Shown one piece after another: positions 54,968 to 61,370 of a stretch of 64,000 bases of DNA (position 1 is its first letter; each line of letters begins with the position of its first letter). The notes below the pieces were generated by a model. That model made no database searches, had not been told where the DNA came from, and saw only the letters and a program-made list of their open reading frames with translations. The translations under genes and the position numbers were made by a program. Source of the stretch: Scatosoma sp002474405 (lineage in GTDB: Bacteria; Bacillota; Clostridia; Christensenellales; Borkfalkiaceae); NCBI GenBank assembly GCA_937892545.1, contig CALAFO010000054.1, forward strand, positions 55,150-119,149, read 5' to 3'.

Positions 54968-55966
54968 TCAATAAATCCCCTTTCCGCAGATCTTCTTGCA
55001 CACCCAGTTGCCGGAAACCAGCAACAACAGCGAAATTATGGATTTCAGAAGCCCTATCGCCGTGGCGTAACTGTAACGGAAGTTCGGAATACCGTATTTA
55101 TAGATGTAAGTATCCAGCACTTCGCTGCGTTCGAGGTTGCTCGTATTCTGGAATACAAGCAGATGTTCGATACCGTTATTCAAAAGTCCGCTGATCGAAA
55201 GAATAAAGAAAAGCGTAATCGTAGGAGCGATGGAAGGAATCGTTATGTAGAAAATCTTATGGAAGCGATTCGCTCCGTCCATTTTCGCCGCCTCGTACAA
55301 TTCGGTGGGAATCGCCGCAATCGCCGCCACGTAAATCACGGACCCCCAGCCCATCCCTTTTAACAGCGACGTGCCGATGATGATTCCCCAGAAATACGAA
55401 GGATCTCCAAGAATATTCGGCTTTTCACTTGCAAGCCCCGCCTTCTGCAATAATGCGGGCAAGCCCGTATCCAGCGCAAACAGGCTGAGGAAGATGCCGC
55501 CGTACACCGCCCAGGAAATAAAGTGCGGGAAAAACGTTACCGTCTGCACGAATTTTTTGAATTTATCGCTGATCAGCTCCGCCGTGAGTACGGCAAAGAT
55601 AATGGGGCAGGGAAAGTTGATCATAAGTTGCAGGATATTCAGCCCCAACGTATTCCACAAAATCCCCCAGAAATCGGGATCTTCAAAAAACGCCTTGAAA
55701 TTATCCAGCCCGTTCCACGGCGCAACGGAAATCGCTTTCGAAATATTCAGCCAGCCGTCGCCCTCTTTGAATGCAAGCGCCAGCCCGTACAAAGGCGCAT
55801 ACGCAAACACCGCGAGAAACACCACGCTGAGCGAAGCCATCGCGAAAAGCACGATATCGTTGGAATCCCAACGCCGGCGCTTCTTCGGTTTGTTTTCTTC
55901 GCCCTCGTGCAAATCGGCATCCGCCGTTTTTGCGGCTTCCTCTGCGAATTTATTTTCAGAAATCAT
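54968..55966 (-). CDS. LplB-type ABC transporter permease
   Basis: The 332-residue protein has a charged N-terminus (about 35 residues) and six membrane segments. The EAA motif reads YEAAKMDGANRFHKI near residues 227-241, and the C-terminus SGNWVCKKICGKGIY is typical of LplB. GNDxLxNF is replaced by NGLDNFKAFFEDPDFW near residues 90-105. An AAGGAG site precedes the ATG. It forms the pore with the LplC-like protein. It is the first gene after the LacI regulator. Confidence 0.9.
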   Translation of the reverse strand: MISENKFAEEAAKTADADLHEGEENKPKKRRRWDSNDIVLFAMASLSVVFLAVFAYAPLYGLALAFKEGDGWLNISKAISVAPWNGLDNFKAFFEDPDFWGILWNTLGLNILQLMINFPCPIIFAVLTAELISDKFKKFVQTVTFFPHFISWAVYGGIFLSLFALDTGLPALLQKAGLASEKPNILGDPSYFWGIIIGTSLLKGMGWGSVIYVAAIAAIPTELYEAAKMDGANRFHKIFYITIPSIAPTITLFFILSISGLLNNGIEHLLVFQNTSNLERSEVLDTYIYKYGIPNFRYSYATAIGLLKSIISLLLLVSGNWVCKKICGKGIY

Positions 55967-56004
55967 AGATTCTCCTTCAACGAAAACAAATGTCTTTTCC
56001 GAAA

Positions 56005-56015
56005 AACGAATCGTT
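56005..56015 (-). promoter_or_regulatory. Possible second LacI operator
   Basis: AACGA and TCGTT arms form an odd-length palindrome in the 71-bp gap between the LacI gene and the permease genes. It resembles the AACGATT core repeated in the LacI promoter region. This is a weak, motif-based guess. Confidence 0.3.
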
Positions 56016-56037
56016 CCTCACGACCGTCTTTCTTTAA

Positions 56038-57072
56038 TTACTTTCTCGCGGCAACGCTTTTCCTCTCTACAATCTCGGCGGGAAGTTTCACGCTTTTTTG
56101 CGTTTTCTTTCCTTCGATCAGATCGAGTATCACCCTGCACGCCTCTTCCGCAAGAGTTTTCACCGGCTGCCGCATCGTAGTGAGCGGCGTTTCCAGCAGC
56201 GAAGAATAAAACGTATCGTCGAAGCCGAATACGGAAAGTTCTTCGGGAATTTTCACGCCGAGTTTTTTCGCGCTTTCGTATACCCCGTACGCCTGCATAT
56301 CGGAAAATGCGAAAATCGCGCTCGCCCCTTTCCCGATAAGCTTCTCTCCGCCCGTCTTTCCGGTTTCGTAATCGTATTTTCCCGTAACAATCATATCGTC
56401 GGGCAACGATTCTCCCGCTTCCGCCAGAGCTCTTCTCAAACCTTCCAGTCGGTTTCTGCTGCTGTTTAACGTCAGCGGACCGGCAATCGCGCCGATTTTT
56501 CTGTGTCCCGCTTCAATCAGATAACGCGCCGCGCGATAACTGCTTTCTTCGTTATCCACCACAACATACGGCTCTTTTTCGCTGTAAAACCTATCGAAAA
56601 ATACGTGAGGCAATTTCAGCGGCTGTAAAAGCAGTCTGATTTTTGAAATGTTTTCTTCCGTCAAAGATTCCGCGCTGGGCGAATAAATCAGCCCGTCCAC
56701 GTTTCTCCCCGCCAGAAGTTTTATGTATCTGAAATCGTTTTCGGCAAGTTCTTCGCTGTTACAAAGAATGATATCGTATCCGCGTTCGGCGCACGCCACC
56801 TGAATGTAGTGCAGCGCTTCGGCGAAAAACATATTTGAAATATCGGGTACGATCACGCCGATGATGTTCGTTTTTCCCATCACCATCGCACGCGCGTTGA
56901 AATCGGTGTAATAATGCAATTCTTCCGCCGCTTTCTTCACCCGCGCCCGCGTTTCTTCGGGCAACGCAACGGGCTTACCGTTCAACACCATCGATACGGT
57001 GGTGGGAGACACTCCCGCCCGCGAAGCAACGTCTTTTATCGTCGTCCTTCTCGCCGTCGTATCCATTCGCAT
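56038..57072 (-). CDS. LacI-family transcriptional regulator
   Basis: The 344-residue protein has a classic N-terminal LacI helix-turn-helix (TIKDVASRAGVSPTTVSMVLNG near residues 11-32, read in parts) with the hinge helix, then a periplasmic-binding-like sugar domain (IGVIVPDISNMFFAEAL, VDGLIYSPS, GHRKIGAIAGP, FGFDDTFYSSLLETPLTTMRQP in parts). It has an AAGGAG site. It should repress the downstream transporter and propeller genes until a sugar binds. Its own promoter (57196-57224) and repeats (57161-57186) show autoregulation. A second ATG 6 bp in is possible but less likely. Confidence 0.92.
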   Translation of the reverse strand: MRMDTTARRTTIKDVASRAGVSPTTVSMVLNGKPVALPEETRARVKKAAEELHYYTDFNARAMVMGKTNIIGVIVPDISNMFFAEALHYIQVACAERGYDIILCNSEELAENDFRYIKLLAGRNVDGLIYSPSAESLTEENISKIRLLLQPLKLPHVFFDRFYSEKEPYVVVDNEESSYRAARYLIEAGHRKIGAIAGPLTLNSSRNRLEGLRRALAEAGESLPDDMIVTGKYDYETGKTGGEKLIGKGASAIFAFSDMQAYGVYESAKKLGVKIPEELSVFGFDDTFYSSLLETPLTTMRQPVKTLAEEACRVILDLIEGKKTQKSVKLPAEIVERKSVAARK

Positions 57073-57160
57073 TTTTTCTCCTTTATCCCCGATCGTTTTT
57101 TCGTTCCCGCTTCTGCGTTACAAAAATTCTCAAATTTTCTTCAAAACGACGATTTTTGCA

Positions 57161-57190
57161 ATTAAAACGATTTATTAAAACGATTTAACG
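57161..57190 (-). promoter_or_regulatory. Tandem operator-like repeats of the LacI gene
   Basis: ATTAAAACGATTT occurs twice without a gap (57161-57173 and 57174-57186), followed by AACG. The repeat lies just downstream of the -10 element on the - strand, covering the probable transcription start, as expected for a repressor site. Confidence 0.55.
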
Positions 57191-57195
57191 ATGTA

Positions 57196-57224
57196 AGTAT
57201 ACACCATAAAAACCGATTTGTCAA
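57196..57224 (-). promoter_or_regulatory. Sigma-A promoter of the LacI operon
   Basis: On the - strand TTGACA (57219-57224), a 17-bp spacer and TATACT (57196-57201) form a near-consensus promoter about 120 bp before the LacI start codon. Confidence 0.85.
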
Positions 57225-57330
57225 TACTTTTTTGAAAAATTTTTTAAATAATTTTTTCGTCGTATCGTCCGGGAACTTAATTTGAAATAAGCTTTTATAA
57301 TTTGAAATTTTAACCATCAATAAAAAGTTC

Positions 57331-57361
57331 AAAGCCCTACGCATCATACGCGTAGGACTTT
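57331..57361 (-). terminator. Hairpin terminator left of the tRNA-like remnants
   Basis: AAAGCCCTACGC and GCGTAGGACTTT pair with one mismatch over a 7-base loop. On the - strand it is followed by GAACTTTTTATT. It could end a - strand tRNA transcript; the opposite orientation lacks a T-run. Confidence 0.6.
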
Positions 57362-57369
57362 GCTAAAAG

Positions 57370-57389
57370 CTGGTGTGTCCGCCGGGGCT
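57370..57389 (-). repeat. First copy of tRNA 3'-end repeat (decayed)
   Basis: CTGGTGTGTCCGCCGGGGCT is identical to 57494-57513. Read on the - strand it gives the acceptor 3' strand and CCA end of a tRNA. The T-arm next to it is interrupted: GGGTTCG and CGAAGCCCC are separated by a palindromic stretch around 57395-57425. It is a remnant of an older tRNA copy or att site. Confidence 0.6.
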
Positions 57390-57461
57390 TCGCTCTGCGA
57401 AAGAAAATCGCCGAGCGATTTTCCGAACCCGTCGGTTTCTCGCCCAAAGCGGCAGACGCAC

Positions 57462-57488
57462 GAAAAAAAAACTTGCCGTATGGCAAGT
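57462..57488 (-). terminator. tRNA terminator
   Basis: On the - strand ACTTGCC/GGCAAGT forms a perfect 7-bp stem with a 4-base loop, followed by nine Ts. It lies immediately after the CCA end of the tRNA remnant at 57495-57522, as expected for a tRNA gene terminator. Confidence 0.85.
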
Positions 57489-57494
57489 CTTTTC

Positions 57495-57522
57495 TGGTGT
57501 GTCCGCCGGGGCTCGAACCCGG
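57495..57522 (-). tRNA. 3' fragment of a tRNA gene, probable attachment site
   Basis: On the - strand this reads a 5-bp T-stem with a TTCGAGC loop (57506-57522), the 3' strand of the acceptor stem CGGACAC, discriminator A and CCA. The matching 5' acceptor strand (GTGTCCG on the - strand) is not found upstream, so the gene is cut. Integrases of the tyrosine type often insert at tRNA 3' ends, leaving such a fragment at one junction; the intact tRNA would lie at the other end, beyond the window. tRNA identity cannot be read. Confidence 0.65.
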
Positions 57523-57956
57523 ACCGGGAGCGTCGGAGGGCGTTAAATCTTACCCCCTATGTATATTTTTACGCTTTTTCTTTGATTTCTTGCATATTTT
57601 CATGCTATTTCTTGTATAATTGTTCTATCTTTTATATCTTGCAGGGTGTAAATTCTCTTGCGGGTGTAAAACGGGTGTAATTTTTCAGGGTGTAAACTTT
57701 CAACATATTTGGTTAACCTACATTTATGCAATATGAATTTCGCCCCGATTTATTACTTCAAATACATTAAAGCACAATATCATCGATATCTTCGATATAA
57801 CTCCCACTTTTTACCGTACTATCCAAAACTACAATATCAATATTATTATCTTGCGAATATCAAACCTCACGATAAAATCATACAAAAAACAATTACTATC
57901 AATCCTACCTAGGATTCAAATGTCATTATTAGCATGTTTTTCATTATTTATATTAA

Positions 57957-57985
57957 TTGACTTTTCGAATAAATTATTGTATAAT
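57957..57985 (+). promoter_or_regulatory. Sigma-A promoter of the small-protein/membrane-protein pair
   Basis: TTGACT (57957-57962), a 17-bp spacer and TATAAT (57980-57985) give a strong promoter 66 bp before the first start codon. Confidence 0.8.
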
Positions 57986-58051
57986 ATAATAAACTAACCT
58001 ATGAGAAAATTCTTAGGGAAGTGTTATCACATGAATTGCGAGGAAAAATAT

Positions 58052-58258
58052 ATGAAATTAAAGTATACGATCATGAAATCTGATACACATCTTTCAAGAA
58101 AAGAAAATAGAATGCAAGAATTAAAGACAGTTCGTATCAAAAAAAATATAAATAACTCACGAGAATATCTTATTGTTGCGAATCGCATTAGCGGACAAAA
58201 ACGCATTGAATCCAGGGAAAAAATAAACAAGTTATTAGCAGAAAAAACAAACGGGTAA
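58052..58258 (+). CDS. Small basic protein, unknown
   Basis: With the ATG at 58052, preceded by a GAGGA site, the protein has 68 residues; a longer reading from 58001 has no ribosome site. It is rich in Lys, Arg and Asn (VRIKKNINNSREYLIVANR). No signal peptide, membrane segment or known motif is visible. It sits 23 bp before the membrane-protein gene and behind a strong promoter, so the two are probably co-expressed. A DNA- or RNA-binding role is possible from its charge. I do not recognise it. Confidence 0.5.
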   Translation: MKLKYTIMKSDTHLSRKENRMQELKTVRIKKNINNSREYLIVANRISGQKRIESREKINKLLAEKTNG

Positions 58259-58281
58259 CACGCTAAAGGAAGAGCATAAAA

Positions 58282-58890
58282 ATGGAAAATAACCTTACGA
58301 ATAAAACAATTAACAATAGATTAGACAAAGTTCAAGACTTGGTTATTAAACTAATAGATACATCTGAAAAAACTGTAAATGGTGAATTGGATGACATTCT
58401 TAAGTTTAATGAAGATTATCTGTACATCATCAAACAATTAAATAATATCTCTAACGACTTATTTTCTTATGATAAAACTCGAACAGATGCATTATGGGAT
58501 AAATTCGATTCGATTAATGATGATTTAAATTATATTTACGATACCACATCAACACCTATTAATTCTGTAATTGTTAAAAAAACGCTTGAACTTCAAGACG
58601 AAAATAAAAAACATCAAGGTATCCAGTTAGCTATTTTCTCTATGGTATTATCTATTTTAGCTTTTGTATTAACAAACGCTAAAATTTTAGCAATAGAACA
58701 AATAAATTTTAAAAATGTCCTACTAGTAAATCTAAGTTTCATTTTATCAATCGATATCTTATTTTCATTCATTTATCTTTTCCTTGGTCCAATTTTCTAC
58801 AGTAAGAAAGGAAAATTAAGATTATTTACGTTTATCATTTTACCAATTTTGCTTATTATTTCAATTGTCTGTATATCATTACTCATGTAA
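58282..58890 (+). CDS. Membrane protein with coiled-coil N-terminus, unknown
   Basis: The 202-residue protein has a helical, charged N-terminal half (about residues 1-110) and three hydrophobic segments (about 113-131, 144-168 and 178-201). An AGGAAGAG site precedes the ATG. The arrangement, a cytosolic coiled coil plus three membrane helices, resembles small effector or sensor proteins on mobile elements (for example SLATT-like proteins), but I see no diagnostic motif. Codon use is AT-rich and unlike the operons on the left. It ends before a terminator at 58996. Confidence 0.6.
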   Translation: MENNLTNKTINNRLDKVQDLVIKLIDTSEKTVNGELDDILKFNEDYLYIIKQLNNISNDLFSYDKTRTDALWDKFDSINDDLNYIYDTTSTPINSVIVKKTLELQDENKKHQGIQLAIFSMVLSILAFVLTNAKILAIEQINFKNVLLVNLSFILSIDILFSFIYLFLGPIFYSKKGKLRLFTFIILPILLIISIVCISLLM

Positions 58891-58995
58891 AAACAGATAA
58901 AATAAAGAAAATTAATTGATATAAACTATAGATATTTTTGCACTTTTTTATTTCCTAACTGTTGCACATAATTATATAATTCACCCAAAAACGTA

Positions 58996-59025
58996 AAAGG
59001 CCATCGCTTTTAGGCGATAGCCTTT
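58996..59025. terminator. Rho-independent terminator
   Basis: AAAGGCCATCGC pairs with GCGATAGCCTTT (one mismatch) over a short loop. AAGTTTTGC follows on the + strand and ACGTTTTTGGG on the - strand. It lies between the membrane-protein gene and the converging toxin/immunity genes and could serve both. Confidence 0.65.
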
Positions 59026-59121
59026 AAGTTTTGCAGCAAAACTTTTAAAGATTTTTATTAAACGTTTAAAAAGAAAAAATTTGCGAAAGAATAAAACTTT
59101 TAGATGATATTTTTACTATAC

Positions 59122-59586
59122 TCAATTACAATATGGTGATTTGTATTTTTCAATAAATAAGTCATATTGACAACAGAGTTTTTGTAACACTTGCTCATTC
59201 AAATTAGTACCGATATAAATATAATAATCGTATCCAAAATGTAAAAAGAAATCATTAGCCACTAGTTTTGCCCAACATTTTTCTCTTAAGCAATCCTTCA
59301 TAAAAGAACTGATTTGTTGCAAATTTATCAATTGTTGATTCTTCCATTTTAGATGACCTACATACTTTTCTAATTGAATAATTTCTAGTTCGTTGATGTC
59401 GCAAATTTGCAATGTATTTTTAACAAAATCAATATAATTTTGTTCCGTTTCTTCGTATTTTTGCATTGTTAATTGTTGACCAGAATAAATTTTCCCGACA
59501 TCAGCTATACTTGTCCAATCATCAATTAAATATTTCCCATCAACCCTAAACTTCGGATTGAATTTTGTTACTCTATAGCAAATCAT
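59122..59586 (-). CDS. Probable immunity protein for the adjacent toxin module
   Basis: The 154-residue protein has no signal peptide, and no known family is evident. Its start overlaps the stop of the toxin gene by 4 bp (ATGA), the standard arrangement of polymorphic toxin/immunity pairs. It has many aromatic and acidic residues (DDWTSIADVGKIYSG, FLHFGYDYYIYIG), suiting tight binding to a basic toxin domain. The assignment rests on position, not on sequence similarity. Confidence 0.6.
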   Translation of the reverse strand: MICYRVTKFNPKFRVDGKYLIDDWTSIADVGKIYSGQQLTMQKYEETEQNYIDFVKNTLQICDINELEIIQLEKYVGHLKWKNQQLINLQQISSFMKDCLREKCWAKLVANDFFLHFGYDYYIYIGTNLNEQVLQKLCCQYDLFIEKYKSPYCN

Positions 59587-60320
59587 GAACCTATTCTCCT
59601 TAAAAACATATCATAAGTCCCAGATCTAGTGGTTTTAGAGCCTAAGTTCTTAATAGATGATGCAGCTTTCCAATAACCACCATTATGACTATCTAAATCT
59701 GGTGTTATAAATCTTAATTCACGTGAAGCCTTTTTATTAGCAAAAACTGCTTGCCCATGAGATTGTTGCCCTTTGACTTTTGAATAGCCTAATTTTTTTG
59801 CTACAGCTTCAACTTCTTTACAACTATTATGAACCAAAACATTAGAGTCAGAGACAAAATAAGTATGGAAATCCTCAACTTCAAAGTTATAAGTCGTTTC
59901 AGGGTTTTCAAGCGTTTCTACTGCAACCGAGTTTATTATAGCACAAGTCCCGTCAGAAAGCAAGAGTTTATCTGATGCTTTCAGCTCTTTCGCTTCAATC
60001 CATCTGCCATTTTTGTCGGAACTTACTCCTTCATAGCGAACAATCTTTCTATCTTCATCTGCATTCAAAACGTAGAATGGATGTCCTCCTGTACAAACGA
60101 TTTCTTCCCCGTTCACGCAGATATGACACCACTCTTTTGTCACATTTCGAGACAACTGCACAACCGGTTTATACGCTTTTTCACCTGTTTCTTCGTCATA
60201 CGCAAGAACCAGCGTTCCTACAGCTACTGTTTCGATAGGTCTCCTTATCGATGACCTTACAGATAGAATTTGTTTGTTCGCGTCAGACGATCTTACTTGC
60301 CGTATTCTGAAAGGTTTTAC
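59583..60320 (-). pseudogene. Orphan polymorphic-toxin C-terminus: decayed HINT domain plus Ntox21-like toxin
   Basis: The frame is open from 60320 to the stop but has no credible start codon before a GTG at 60161. Translated from 60240 it gives PIETVAVGTLVLAYDEETGEK, then GHPFYVLNADED and YNFEVEDFHTYFVSDSNVLVHN (in parts), the body and end of a pretoxin HINT domain. The first block with the catalytic Cys (CFVAGT-like) is replaced by unrelated sequence. After VHNSC comes the toxin domain, about 75 residues ending FITPDLDSHNGGYWKAA and TTRSGTYDMFLRRIGS. This matches, from memory, the Ntox21-type RNase toxins of CDI and related systems. With its immunity gene it forms a displaced cassette, ready for recombination onto a full-length toxin. 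It may be silent, or made from the LexA-box promoter. Confidence 0.7.
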
Positions 60321-60383
60321 TCAGGCTCTGTCTCAGCCGGACCTTTCTATCCCGACAAACGATTCTTATTCAGTTACTTTTCT

Positions 60384-60542
60384 TTATCTGGGACGCCGAA
60401 CGTCTTTAATATAATGATACTTGGTAAAAATTTGTTTCACCATTTTTGTCCCGCAGCACGGACATCGGTATCTGTATAATCCGTCCCCGATACGACTCGG
60501 AACAACCTGTTTTCCGCATTCCTCACACATTTCGATAATCAT
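60384..60542 (-). CDS. Small zinc-ribbon protein
   Basis: A 52-residue protein with a GGAGG site 7 bp before its ATG. It has CEECG near residues 6-10 and CPCCG near residues 27-31, a compact zinc ribbon, then a basic C-terminus (KMVKQIFTKYHYIKDVRRPR). It has no signal peptide. It is the first gene after the LexA-box promoter (60684-60740). A DNA- or RNA-binding or regulatory role is possible, but I do not recognise a named family. The toxin fragment follows 63 bp downstream on the same strand. Confidence 0.7.
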   Translation of the reverse strand: MIIEMCEECGKQVVPSRIGDGLYRYRCPCCGTKMVKQIFTKYHYIKDVRRPR

Positions 60543-60683
60543 TTGTCTTTCCTCCGTTTATTTTTTTCGGCTGTATGAAAAAAATTTTTCTGTTACCTTT
60601 CTATCCCTCCGCTTTGTAAATTTGCCGTTTTTAATAAAAAATCAGCATTTTTTATTATATTTTTTTCACTCGCCACAAAAAAG

Positions 60684-60697
60684 CGAACATTTGTTCG
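60684..60697. promoter_or_regulatory. LexA (SOS) box
   Basis: CGAAC-ATTT-GTTCG is a perfect match to the Gram-positive LexA/DinR operator (GAAC-N4-GTTC). It lies just downstream of the -10 element of the - strand promoter, where LexA would block transcription. Confidence 0.8.
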
Positions 60698-60711
60698 TTT
60701 TTTGTAAGACG

Positions 60712-60740
60712 ATTATACCACCTTAAAAATTTATTGTCAA
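60712..60740 (-). promoter_or_regulatory. Consensus sigma-A promoter, probably SOS-regulated
   Basis: TTGACA (60735-60740), a 17-bp spacer and TATAAT (60712-60717) on the - strand: both hexamers are full consensus. The LexA box lies 14 bp beyond the -10. It should drive the zinc-ribbon gene and possibly the toxin cassette. Confidence 0.85.
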
Positions 60741-60790
60741 GCGTTCGACGCCGATTTTTCGTGTGTCGGAAAAAATTTTTTATCGCCACC

Positions 60791-60987
60791 TTTTTTGCCT
60801 TTCGGCTTTTTCATGGGTATCGGATTTTTTCTGGCTGTCAAGGCAAGAAAATATTGCTTATATATTTCAAAATAACTATTTCTATGCAATTTTTTCTTGT
60901 TTTTATACCGACTATAAAATTGATTTCTTGATACCCTTGACTGCGGCGAAAAAATCCGATGAAGTCGGGGCGCCGAAAGGCAAAAAA
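60791..60987. repeat. Long imperfect inverted repeat E1
   Basis: Three matched blocks form the arms: 16 bp (60791-60806 with 60972-60987), 13 bp (60819-60831 with 60948-60960) and 7 bp (60837-60843 with 60935-60941), separated by internal loops. An AT-rich centre contains ATTGC...GCAAT. It shares outer and inner blocks (TTTTGCCTTT-CGG, GTCAA-G, TATTGCTTA) with E2 at 63428-63719. Both end 12-25 bp before a strong ribosome site and a small gene on the + strand. No reading frame inside is convincing. Confidence 0.75.
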
Positions 60988-61008
60988 AATTCAAAAGGAG
61001 ATTCCGCT

Positions 61009-61119
61009 ATGAGTCGATTGTTTCATTTTGTCCCGTTTTGTTGGGAAAAGTTGCGAAACTTCCCCGCGCTGTTGGGAAACTTGCTCGTTTTTGCTCTATT
61101 ATTTCGTTTAATTACGTGA
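61009..61119 (+). CDS. Small 36-residue hydrophobic peptide
   Basis: An AAAAGGAG site is well placed before the ATG, right after inverted repeat E1. The peptide reads MSRLFHFVPFCWEKL, followed by a hydrophobic stretch (about residues 18-33), so it may be a single-span membrane peptide or a leader. It lies 50 bp before the excisionase-like gene, whose extended -10 promoter overlaps the end of this reading frame. I do not recognise it. Translation is supported only by the ribosome site. Confidence 0.45.
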   Translation: MSRLFHFVPFCWEKLRNFPALLGNLLVFALLFRLIT

Positions 61120-61125
61120 TATAAT
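61117..61125 (+). promoter_or_regulatory. Extended -10 promoter of the recombinase cluster
   Basis: TGATATAAT is a perfect extended -10 element (TG-N-TATAAT) with no clear -35 at 17 bp. It lies 44 bp before the excisionase-like gene start. Confidence 0.55.
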
Positions 61126-61169
61126 CTCTTTCGCAACCCGAAAAATCATCTGTCTCGTACATTATTTCT

Positions 61170-61367
61170 ATGAATTTAGCAAAAATGAGAACCATCAACG
61201 AATCTGTATCTTTAATCAAAGCGGCAGATCCCGATTCTGCCATCACTTACAATTTTATCCGAAAACTCGTCTCGGAAAATAAAATCAGATACTTTATGTC
61301 CGGGAAAAAAGTTATTCTGAATTTCGACGACCTGCTTCGGATTATCGATCATAACACAGGAGATTAA
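61170..61367 (+). CDS. Excisionase-like DNA-binding protein, single domain
   Basis: The 65-residue protein matches the MerR-like winged-helix shape of excisionases: a helix (INESVSLIKAADPDSAIT), recognition segment (FIRKLVSENKIRY), wing (MSGKKVILN) and a final helix (DDLLRII). It ends 3 bp before the recombinase start, the usual order for xis-int pairs. It would steer the recombinase toward excision. The ATG at 61170 has no clear ribosome site; one 15 bp later is also possible. The same domain appears three times in the protein at 62791-63423. Confidence 0.7.
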   Translation: MNLAKMRTINESVSLIKAADPDSAITYNFIRKLVSENKIRYFMSGKKVILNFDDLLRIIDHNTGD

Positions 61368-61370
61368 TTT

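Noticed and set aside
57360..57680. 106-codon open frame over the tRNA remnants
   Set aside because: Its translation (RRGSNPDRE) is the usual false peptide from tRNA 3' ends, and it lacks a ribosome site.
57709..57912. 67-codon open frame in the AT-rich stretch
   Set aside because: Tyr/Asn-rich, no ribosome site; it fits chance in AT-rich DNA.
60737..60994. Open frames on both strands inside inverted repeat E1
   Set aside because: They mirror each other because of the inverted repeat, and have no ribosome site.
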